Program-made: the position numbers and the translations under genes | In this document: in pieces, positions 25,101 through 37,100 of the stretch | Layout: each line of letters opens with the position of its first letter | Numbering within the stretch: position 1 is the stretch's first letter | NCBI GenBank assembly: GCA_016169945.1 | Contig: JADLSH010000369.1 | Coordinates: 5,598,001 to 5,662,000 of the forward strand | Source of the DNA: Trachythela sp. YZ-2020 | Lineage: Eukaryota > Cnidaria > Anthozoa > Malacalcyonacea > Clavulariidae | Length of the DNA stretch: 64,000 nt | Direction of reading: 5' to 3' | Notes under the pieces: model-generated | Told to the model about the DNA's origin: nothing | The model's database searches: none | Seen by the model: only the letters and a program-made list of their open reading frames with translations

Positions 25101-28100
25101 TTTTCAACTGTTTGTTCCACTTGAGCCATTGTTTCTTTAAATCTGGTGAAACCTCCAAATTCCACCCTTTCTTCTCTTCGCAGGCCTCTCTGTAAATGTG
25201 TTTTCCTTCAGCCATCGTAGGTGATATTATGCCAAGAGGATCGTAGACTTTTCCCAACTGGCTTAAGATGCTTCGCTTTGTAACCGGTTCATTTTCAGGC
25301 ACTTCCGGTACTTGTATTTCTAAGGTATCTTCTTCTTTGTTCCATACATGACCGAGGATCTTGCTAGGGTTTTGCATGTTCTCATCTTCTAATGTTGAGA
25401 TGTTCGACTCCCACTTATGAATTGGGAATTTTGCACTCTCGAGTATAAGTTTTGTTTCTCCCTTGAATTTCTCCAGATTATCAATGTCGCCTCCCGACTG
25501 GCTTCAACTCCAAATGGGACTCTGGCAAACCGGAAATGTTCCTCGTTTCCGTTTCGTTCGACGAGAAATCTAAAGGCATCTCTGTCTTCTTCCCTGATTG
25601 CTATTTGTAGAAAGGCTTTTTGGATATCGGCGAGAAGAATATTAGATGACATTCTCGCTCTCACCATAATGTCCCACAACAAGGGTTGAAGGGGTGGCCC
25701 GGTGAACATGCAGTCATTTATGCTAGATGACAACGGATGGGGTCTGGAGCTGGCGTCGAAGACCATTCTCACTTTCGTTGTTGCAGCATCTTTCCGAACA
25801 ACTGGCTTGTGCGGCATGTAATACAATCTTTCTCCCGACGGCATCTTTGGGGCTCTCTCAATCATCCCACTAGATATCTGGTCTTCAATAATCTTCTCAT
25901 ACTCTTGCTTCAAATCTTCTTCCTTTGCTAGCCTTTTGTTGACATTGTATAGTCGTCTTCTGCTTTGCTGTTCGTTTGTAGCTGTCAAATTGCTTCCTGG
26001 AATCCAAGGTATGCTAACTTGATATCTGCCATCTTGTTTTGTTATGCTGTCTCAAAACTCGGTTAACACTTGCAACTGGTCGTTTTCACCACGATCTTCA
26101 ACCCCAAGTACATCAAGACTGTACAACCGTTCGTAATCATCAACATCTCTCGTGAACATACAGGCATCACTTGAGTAATTCTCACCACCATGAATGACCC
26201 ATCCAAATGTTGTTTCTTCCACTATGGGATCTCCTGGATTTCCTTTGTATACTTTCTCCGTTCTGATTTTTGTGTAAGTGCCATCGCCAAGTATGATATG
26301 AATTGGATACTCTCCTTTGTCAGTCTTGTAGAATCTCTTGTCTATTGTGTGGGTGTATTTCATCTTGACCTCATTCATATCAGGTCTCCTAACAGTGGTA
26401 AAATCAGAAAGTTTAGAACCAGTCAGTTCAATTGTTTCATGTGTATTCCCGTCAAGAGAATCTATGGTCGCTTGATAAATTGGAATTGATTGAGTGCTAG
26501 TGCCATTCACGGTTACTATCTCACGAGCTTCATGATGTGTTGGATCTAAATTGAATTTCTTTACTGCTTCGCAAGAAATAAAGTTTCGACCAGAACCGGT
26601 GTCGAGATATGCCCACAGTGTTTTACCTTTGATGTTGACGGGTATAATTGCTGGAAGTGACTTTTCCTCTGTGAATGTGGTAAATCCAGTAAGCGTTGCT
26701 CTGTTTTCTTTGTTGACTTCATTCTTGTCACACAAGCTTGTATGATGTTTCGCATTACACTTCAGGCAACCACGACTTCGACAATGATTCGCCCGGTGTC
26801 CTGAGCGAGCACAATTAAAGCACAGGTTCTTTTCGGAAAATATTTATTTCTGTCTACCAAGCGCTTCACTGTATTGCATTGATCACCCCAGTGTTCATTG
26901 CTTCCACAAAAAATACAGTGAGGTTTTCTTGCTTCTGATGACTTTTGATACCAGTGTCCTTCTGGTTTCTTATAACTCTTGGGTGCATCATCCACTTTAT
27001 TCCTTCGTAACCACTTCTGTAAATTATTGATTAGCACTTCCATAGACCATTCTTCCCAGTCATCGTCTGCTCGTACCAAGTCTGGTTTTACCTGTGGTAG
27101 CTTGTTGGGTGTGGTCATAACAAATCCAGAAAGTTTTTCACCTTCACCCAGTGTCGTAATTGGGTCGAAATTCTTGCTTAATTTCTCATAGAAATCTTGA
27201 ACTTTGTCATAATTCGTTCCTTTTACTGGAGTTAAGTTGATTATTGCGTCCATATGAGCATTTATGACCTGTTTTGGATGACCATACTCGCTTTTCAGCC
27301 TGTCCCATGCAATCTTGTAACCAATTTCACCCGGTTTCAAATTAGATATCTTCTCTCTCACCTTTGGGTTCACCATTTCCAATAAAAACCTATATTTTTC
27401 TTCAGCTGTAGCCGCTTTCTCATGAACCAGTGTTAAAAACATATTCTCAAATCTCACCCAGTCTGTGGGGGTTCCATTAAACGGTGTAATTTTTAGCTTC
27501 GGTAGTTTCGCTGTGGTTGAACGAGCGGTCTTTTCCATTTCTAGTTTCTTCTGTGTCATCAATAATTCTGCCTCATGGCTTTCCTGCCATAAATGTCGCT
27601 CGCACACTTCTTGTTCTTCACGAAGCTCAGTCCGTCGTTGTTCTTCATATCGCAATTGCCCCTCTTTCACTTCTGAGCGTTGTAATTCAGTCTCTCGATC
27701 CAAATTCTCTTGTTTTTCCTTTAGTTGCCGAGCTAATTTTTCCTTTTCATCGATCAGCGCTGAATATTTCGACTTTATATCTTTTTTCCACTGTCTCACT
27801 GAGCGTGGCGTCTTACCGTTGTCGATTTTTAACTCTTCCGTTTGCGAAATAAGCTCGGATAATTTGGTGATTTTTTACTCGCCCTTTCGTTTGTCGCCTC
27901 GATTTTTATCGTAGTCTTTCGCTTCGATAATTTGCTCCGTTTCTTCCAAAAAATATTGTAACTTCGAAATTTCTTTGTCTATGTTTCCTTCGAGTTCTTG
28001 TTCCCCTGTATTCACCCTCTCGCTCGCTTCTTCGTTGCTCATAACGTACTAAACCTGTTGTACAAACACGCAAATATTCGCCTCACCTTCGCTTCGAATT

Positions 28101-31100
28101 TCACTTCAATATATGTTGATTAGTCTCGAGTATGTTGTCGTATTTTTCGCTTTAAACGGCCATCCTGGTCACGGCACCACTTGTATACCGAACTCGTAAC
28201 ACATACTCAAAATAAACTACGAAAACTCTCACATAATCAATAATAAAACATATATTTCACTGCTCACACTCACACGTTTCGTTTTACAAGTCTCACTGTT
28301 TATATTATCACTATCTGTCAATCAAAAGTCTTATTATGTTTGAGTCACGCGATGTGATGTCACACTTCCGGTATACCAGTTTATGTAGAGTTCACTGAGG
28401 TAAACACAAAATTGTACTCTTGTGGCAGATAGCTACCGTCATCTCCACGAGTTATTGGCCGATGACGTCATCCCTCGAGTTTTAAGGACATACGTACGGT
28501 TCGACTTTATATTATTCTTGATGTGAAGACAATAGACCGGAGTGTTGAAACGTTGGGTCGTGAATACTGTTAATTCGATCGGCCTTTGCATTCATTTACT
28601 ACCAGAGTAGCGAGCGAAAACATGTCTGCTATTAAACTTGGTTGCCATGAACGAAAAGACTTCACAAAATCCATAGTTTATATTGAGTCAGAGTGTCCTT
28701 TTTACAGGAGTTGAATAAATTTCAAGAATCAGAAACTGAGCTGAATAGCCTCGACAGAAACAGCGTGCACAGGGTGAGTTTGTGTGTTCATTTTGTTGTA
28801 TTAAAACAGTTGTTATACACGGCTTTTAACGTGCCTCGTACAGAGGTGTGCACGAAAGAGTACCCGGAATTACAAATGTGCTCTGTACTTTTCCCAACAG
28901 CCCTTTACACGCGAGGCAATACACGCGAGGAAAGCTGTGATCGTAACAGTGTTGTTCCAGATGTTTTCAATTATTTGCGATCATAATCTGTTGTAAAGGA
29001 ACATTTTTTACACAAAACGAAATTCTGTTTGTGATTTCATTTTCATATTTCCATGTTATTCTTAGGTACTGTGGCCTTTATTAAAACTACGTCAGGCTTG
29101 TTGTCATCCTCAGGCTGTACGGGGCGGTTACCTTGCAGTTCAAAAGAAGTAAGAGAGATTTCAGCATGTCTTAAATACTGTACTTTGTGAATGCAGTTTG
29201 TTTATACATAAGACTTAGTCCTTGCAGTAACGACACTAACTAAGCTGGCAGTGTTTTTACTCAATTGTACCGTACACTAAATCTGAGCAAGAGTGAAATC
29301 CTTCTGTCAGGGTTAGGATAAGGTTATGATTAAGGTTAGGGTTAGCGTAAAGGTATATGATTAGGATTAGGTCAAGGTTGCGATTAGGGTATATGGATTA
29401 GGGTTAGGGATTTCGATTATGAGGCTTAAGGATAGTTAATGCTACAGTATGTTATATTTATTTGTTTGTATTTATAATACTGTGATTATAAATATGTTTT
29501 GTTTTTTACAGTGTAATCACGATGGACCAACTTCTTGAGAGTCTAATTAACAAAGCTAAAAATGAAAGTCAAGACGCGCACCGACAATTGCTATGTGCAT
29601 TGAACGGTACGTCAAACGTTTACTGTTACTGTACATGAAATAAGAGATAAAGAACAACACCTTATTTGTAGTTAAATGTAAGATAAATGAGAAGTTCTCT
29701 TAAACAAAGTGGGTTTGAAATTATTTTGTGAACAAGCGATACTTTTATCCTTTTAGGTCTTGCTGGAACATACATCTTACAAGAGAATGTGAGTTTTCTA
29801 ATAATCATTGCCAAAGGCACTGCACATTTACCTATATTTTGTCATCTTACTCTAAATACAATGTTGTGTGTAGAACTGATGTTAAAATGAATAAATCGGC
29901 TCCATAAGGTCCTTGTCGATTTGCATGGTGATAAGTATGATTGTATTATTTTGTGGTAAACACCACGTTTATTCATTTGGCAAAGCTTTCGGTCCGTTTC
30001 AATCATTATTTTAAGATATATCATTCTACTCCATTTTTGAAATGCTAAAAAATGCGCTAGATACTTTGGATTACGATATTAAAATGACGCTGTTCACAAT
30101 AAGAACTATTTCCCTTGAACAACTGAACATACAATGTACACTACGCTGCAGGGTTAAAAAATACCTCATGCCCAGACTGCACTCCTTCTGCAGTGATGGA
30201 CTAGTTCAATACTAAAGAGACAATAGTTTGTAGAATGTAGGCTTGGCATTCATGTCGGGGAGGTAGGGTGGAGGGGTGTGGAGTTCACGAAAACGATTTT
30301 CCATCGAAATATATTGGAGCGATACATTTTGGCAATACATGTTTAGTGACTCCATGACCGTTATTATTCGAAGTGCCAACACAACACTGGTTACAATGTA
30401 TTATTGTTTAGTGGCAAGATGCAGTTGACGTTTATAGAGAAGCAATGGCATCGTGGAAAGAGCATGAAGAATTGTTCAAAACAGACTCCCTTCAGGTTAG
30501 GGTTAGACTTATTTTATATTTGTTTTTTTAAACCCAAATACTGAGAAAGTTTATGATAATATTTAACCGAATTTACTGAAATTTGATAATTTAGAAACTT
30601 CATACGTTGCATAACCTCTACGATGTATTGAGCAAGTTCGACAGTAATACCAGAACATTGAGGGATGATTTCCTGGAACAAGAGGTGTGCGAAAATATTT
30701 CTAGATTAGATAAGAAAACCATGAGATTTCCTGAAAAATGCACAATTCAAATAGTAAATTCGGGAGATGTGCATGTACAGTATTATGTCGTATATGGTTA
30801 AAGCATAATTTAGATAAAATTATGAAAAGATATAGCCTAATTATTTTTTCTAAATGCGCAGCCAATAATCCTTTGTCTCATTTGCGTCTTTTCAGGCGTC
30901 TGAAATAAAGGATAAATATCTACAAAAATGGAAAGATCAAGTAACAGTCGCTGAGAACGAAGTGTCTAATGCACGAAAGACTCATGATGAACTGATGCAA
31001 AAGGTTCGTGCAGGCACCAAAAATAGAGTTTCCATCTGACATCTGTAGTGAAATGTTCATCGTTTTCAACATTTACATACAGGTAGTATTTTTTACATTA

Positions 31101-34100
31101 CGTAACTGCAATGATAGTACCTTGAACTGTCTTTACTAATTCGGTTACACTTCTTAGTGGATCACTTCTTAAGTCTCTCAATAAACAATTGGGTAGAGTT
31201 CGAGTAAAATTTTAAGGCCAGTTTTGTTACTGAGAGGCAGGAAGATAAAGTTAGCCACGCCACGAGAAAGCTACGATCTACAAGAATTACTGTGGATCTT
31301 TTAAAGATAATGATTGTTGTCAAAGATAACATATTGGATTTGTGCCTGGTTCTAGCGAATTGTTTGTCTAGAAATTCATAATTAATATTGTTCATTTCTA
31401 TTTTCTGCTAAGGTTGACTTCAAGTGCCCTTGGTGGATGACGTACTTGCAAAACACCATGGATAATGAGATTGATTCTGAACGTCTTGTGGACAAAGTGA
31501 AGTCTGATTTAACCGCTGTTAGAAACGTGCAGGAATTTGGTTCTTTAAGTATGGCGGATAGGTATGACTCGTGAATAACGTAGAATGTATTGTCTATTTT
31601 TTATAATAGTAGCTTCATATTTCCAATTTTTATCTTGTTACTTGTTAAGACTGTTTTCCAATCAAGCGTTGTTTTACGTACGAACGCACGGAAAACTTTG
31701 AACCGTTCTCAATTTTTACATTGTGTGCTGTACATAATATTAATGCATATGGTTCTTATATAAGGATGTATAGTAATAATCCCAACGGAATTTTCTATTT
31801 TCAGTTTTTCTGATCTTCGTGGCTTACAGTTACTCCTTGTTCGAAAATTTGAAGCGATTGAGGTAGTGAAGAATATTTTTACTATCAAATAAGTTTTATA
31901 CCTGACAACTTATTTCTTTATGAATAATTATCATAATTTTGAAAGATTTTTCCTTCTTATTCATTACAAGGATTGTCAGAATAATCTATTGCATGAGTTG
32001 AAAAGGTTGATGGTAGAGCCAACTAAAGAGATGGTGGTATCAGCAGCTGAATGTTGTTTGCGTCCAGCGATGAACAGCACAGCGGAGAGGTACATAAAAT
32101 TTGCGTTCCAATAATACCAGCATCCATAAGGCTTATAACAAACAAATTTTATTTGCATATGACACTTGTGATAATGTACTGTATATTCATTCACCTATAT
32201 TTAGGTACCTTAATGTAAATGCAAGCACATGCAGGCTTACTTACAGTATGACCGCTCGTGTCATAACTAGTTCAAACTACGAAATAAGGTCAAAAACAAT
32301 CTGTAAATGCAAGCACATGCAGTCTTACTTACAGTATGAATAGTTAAGGCCAGTTACCCTTATTCTGCCGGTAATAATATACTTGTAATTGCTTGGAAAG
32401 TAGGTTGAAAAGCGTTTTATCTGAATTAAAATCCTACCCATAGTACCTAAGTGGTTGTTGCTTTTATACTGTATAGTGCAGCATGTTACTGCATTTTATC
32501 AAGAAATAATGAAGAACAATTGTTTCTCTGTTGTAGTTGCTGTTTTTGCCGAACAAATTATGTAATGTCAATTCACGAATCTTTGATATTTGGTCATCAA
32601 GGCATCAAAAATAATGATGCAGAAAGGTAAGAACTATAAACGTGAAGAAGAACATAGTCATAGAATAATTATTTTTGTCGACTTTCCAAACCATGTTTCT
32701 TTCATATTAACTACGTTTTAATCTATATGAACCTTGACATGAATCTCGACTTAAAACTTCAATCTGGATGTCGGACTTTGCCAAACTGTGATAATATCTT
32801 GAACACACACACTTAATAGGTAAAATCTATACGATAAGCTGCGTGTCATTAGGATCAAACTACTTGAAAAATTCAACAAGAACTTTGAACCAAGAACCAT
32901 GTGACTCTTCCTACTGTACTTAACTCAGTCGCTACTCTTGTTTAAAGTGCCCATGTCATAAAATGGGAGTTTACATTATTAGAATCTCCTTGAAACGTAG
33001 ATCAGGAAAATGCAAAGCAGATCTAAAATTGAGCTTGTTTTCACGGCGTAATAAAGCAATGAAATTTGAAAATTTCAAATTTTAACGGCAAAAGTTTTTG
33101 AAAACCGCGAAGGTGGGAAACTGGTAACTAATACGTCACAATGGGAACCCATTGCCTACTTGGATAAGTGAAAAGTATATAAATGTAAAGGGAGAATGGC
33201 GATCAAGCCCGGTAAAAAATGTCGTAAACGAGTTCAGGTACAGAAAATAATAGCTACCAAAGCGATGATTCCGATTGGAACTATATTCCGGGCAGTATCA
33301 ACTCGAGAAACGGAGTGAAATCGATGAAAATACCGTTGACGCGAAGTCGAGCGAAGTCAAGCAGCGATCACGGACAAGACGTCTTCCGTATATAAATAAT
33401 GAACTAGTTGCTGACGAAGAATGGCTCGCAAAATATCGCGAAAAAGAGCAACAAATTGTTCGACGAACGTCTCAAGGAACTACATGCAGCGAAGAGTTGA
33501 TGGTATAGAATAAAAAATGGTAAATATTTCACTTTGATTTTGTTGCGTAGCATGGGTTTCACGACTCGTGTATTTGTCTCTACATGTACAATATTCAAAT
33601 TACAAAATTAATATAATATTTCAGGTGTAAATGTGGCAATTGTCGCATTGAGACGCTTCATATGCTAAAGATGTCAATGTTGTATGGAAAATGAGGAGTG
33701 CGTCGATTATTTAAACAGTGACATTGTCCCGCCAAGTTGAAGTCCCGCCATCATGTATTGTCAAGCATCCTTGGTTTAAAATAGCTTATGTCTCGATACC
33801 TGGGCCCTCCGTTTAGCAGCAACGAAATTACGAGCAAGAAAGAAGCCAGAATATCGCCAAACAAGCACACAAGATGGGTAAATAATGCTTTATTTGATAT
33901 CAACACATTGTCATTCATATATCGACTGTATATATACAATTATGATTATATATATTTATACATGTCAATTAGTCAATACACAAATACACGTTTTATTAAA
34001 AAGACTTATATATTGATTTGTAGATTCTTACGGAGCACAGCAAATAGAAGCTTTGTGTGGATGGTTTATGGGCGTCTATATATAGCTAATACCACGCGCG

Positions 34101-37100
34101 TATGAGAAAATAAGGAGGCAGTTTATGCCTGCTCTTGATGAAGACTTGGTAGGATTTGTAGAGGACAGCTCTTATGTTGATACCATAGACTATTGTTATA
34201 ATATACCTATTTATGTGTATATAACTTTTTTAATTTTGATCTTTTATGTGGTTTATGAGCCACATATATATATATATATCTATATTTTACTCTGTATAGA
34301 TATAGCATTTGAAATTTGAAATTAAAATTTGTATCTGAGATTTTCCCTGCAGTGCGTGCGTGTGGGTATATTTGTACAATGTGTTACATGGCGTGTAGGA
34401 TTACTTCTGACTTGCATTTCGTTTCACTGCATATTGAGTCATTTCATGGTAGTTTCAATTTAATATTATTTTCAAACGTTTGTCAAAAATGTTACTTTAA
34501 TTCCTACACACCGTGATAGATAACAACAGTATACTGAAAAGCATTTTAGCAAGTATACATTCTATAATCTGTGAAGAAATCTGAAACATTAGACGGGTTT
34601 TCCCTGTAGAGCGTACAAAATATATCAAAAAGACAAAATACAATAAAATATTATATGTACGTTTTTAATTATTTTATAATCATTGACATTGTATCGTATT
34701 TTGCTTTTATTGTTATAAACTTGTTCCATGTTTTTCTTCCTTTATTAAATAGGTATAACCAACACAACCACTAGTTTCAGTTGAAATATCATTATTCTAA
34801 ATAATCAACAAACACAAGGAGAGTTTTATAATTTACTGCTGCATCAAATTACTGCTAACATTGTCTGTTTAAAATAATACAGTACACGTTGTACATCCTT
34901 TGACGACGCAACCAAATGGTTTTGATACGCTATTTCACTCATATCCTCACGATTTTGTGCTATTTCTAGTGAGTAGTGACTCCATCGGCTGGGGCTCATT
35001 TATATTTATTGCGTGACTATGACCAACACCAGCAGACAGCATCGAAATAGCTTCTTTTACAACCTATTTAAATAATATATTTGTGACTAAAATTGGTCAT
35101 ATATTAAAACGATTGACGAACGAAATTTACCCTTAACAGAAAAACAAAATAGAATCAGAAATTTGAAAGTATTGTACCTACCATTCTTTTGGCTCTCGCA
35201 GACAGCGATTTGTAGTCGGCAGTGTGTATTTTGGAATTGCATCGACGCAAATTTCGTCGGTAGCTAACCTCGGTTTTTGCCAGAGAACATTTCAGTAGAA
35301 TCCGCCATCGTATAGTGTGCAGACCGAAAGAGTTTGATCCCATTTTGCTTGTTTTAAGCGAACGAAATCCACTGTTTGCCCACTAGAGTCTCCTCTTCGC
35401 TTCGGACCTCTCATCTCCAGCAAATGGTATAAAATAAAGGAAATGCCTTCCTTTGTATCTGTTACAAGACCAACCTTGGATCAACCTCATACTACACATC
35501 TATTCGGCATCTATTCGCGATTTTATTTGCACTGTTGCCTTCTATATGATAGTACACGTAATAGTGTTTTCTATATTGTTGAGTTGTACGAGTTCCTATT
35601 GTGACGTCATACGCACAATTTCGTACCAGTCTCTTTTGCGCGGTTTTCAGATTTTTCACAACACGAAATTCAATGTTTAAACGACAATAACTTTTAAACT
35701 ATAATTCCGATTTCAATTCTGTTCTAGAACTTACTTACTTATTTAAACCATAGATTTCAAAAATGCAAAGTCTCATTTTATGACATGGGCACTTTAAGTA
35801 CTGTACTGTAAATGAATGCACTCCCCGGCGGAATTACTGACGAGGGTCGTTAATTGGTCCTGAATGTAATTTGACCTGGGATTGATGAGAGAGAGCATGT
35901 CTGATATCAAAACTAGTTGCCGAGAAAGAACAAATTTCAAATACTGTACTTATTTTAAAATATATCTGTGTGACTGCTAAACGTGAAACGTTTCCATGTT
36001 TGACTCTATAGCATTGGTGGCTTACGTGCAGAGACAGAAGCTGTTCGGACGTTGAAATCAATATATGCCTTTTTGAAAGGCGAGAGTAAACGTCATTACA
36101 AGTACTACATTGGTAAGTTTTATTTTTTCTTTACCGCCTGTCGTCGTCCTCTATAATAAGAACTGCTAAATCGAGAGCCGGTCTAGAGTAGGAATATGTT
36201 GGCATCCTATATTTGCACCGCAGATATTTCACAAAGTATCCGCCACTGCCCAAGATCTGAACCTCCCACTCTCGCGATTTTTGAAACATCTATCTGAATC
36301 AGTGAAACAACTGAGAATACACAATGAAATCAGACTTACAACGCGACTTAAAATATCTTTTAATATATAGATTATAGATCCACCAGAAAACCTTAAGTGA
36401 GCCGACTTTTCTTCAGTCAATTTATGGCTCAGTTCAAGGGAAATAACCGAAGGGAAAAACAAGGCTCCGTCATCTTTTGTACGACATGATGAAACGAAGT
36501 GAATTAGTCAATTGGCTATCTACTTCAGCATAAAAGCGGAGTCCCCGTTTTTTAACAATACTGTATCGATTTGAACCTTGTCTTTTTGTGCCGACGTTTT
36601 TAGAATTACAACAGCAAGCTCAGTGCCATCTTGAATATTTGGACCAAATCAAAAAGAACTTTAAAGTAAGTATACTGTAAATACGGTTATTGTACGTTTT
36701 ATGGACCTACAGGTGTGCTGAAGTTTCAGTACATTTTCACTGGTGCTTGTATAAATTGGATTAATCACAGTGTAAAAGAAATTATAGAAAACCTGATGAG
36801 TAAAACGTCGTATATTTGTAGGGACTTATGTGCCTGTAGAGTAGGGTAGAGTAGGGTAGGGTACTGTTTCTATCCTTCGATTTGCTAATTTAATTAGCTG
36901 CCAACCTTTTTTGTCTCTCGTACAGGTTTATCGTCAGCTCTGGCATGCATTACGTCAACGTGTATCTGCTTTGGATGAGCTTGCAATGTGTACAATGAGG
37001 TTGCGTTTAAGATATCCTGGTGAAGTTGTCCCAGAGCATCAGTTTTACATTGTTGACCCAACACAGGTTGGTAATGAAATCCTCAATGACAAAACTCTCT

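Larger units (their letters stand above)
23423..28375 (-). mobile_element. Defective BEL/Pao LTR retroelement
   Basis: The LTRs are 28184-28375 (5' in element orientation) and 23423-23553 (3'). Both run from TATACCG to CGGTATA on the plus strand. CCAG is duplicated outside (23419-23422 and 28376-28379). The 3' LTR lacks a 61-bp internal block but otherwise differs at only two positions I can see, so the insertion looks young. A primer-binding-site candidate, TGGTGCCGTGACC (28179-28167), follows the 5' LTR by four bases. Gag, protease, RT, RNase H and integrase parts lie in order on the minus strand but are broken in several places. It lies in the antisense direction within SHPRH intron 10. 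Confidence 0.93.
22936..28397. mobile_element. hAT-type element, copy 2, inserted at the SHPRH exon 10 donor and split by a BEL/Pao element
   Basis: The left end is CAGTGAACTCTAAAGGGACT and the right end, inverted, is CAGTGAACTCTACATAAACT. AGGTAAAC flanks both sides exactly (22928-22935 and 28398-28405), an 8-bp duplication as expected for hAT, and the CAGTG terminus also fits hAT. About 490 bp of the element lies left of the retroelement and about 20 bp right of it. The interior matches copy 1 at 12909-13771. No transposase is seen. Confidence 0.88.
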
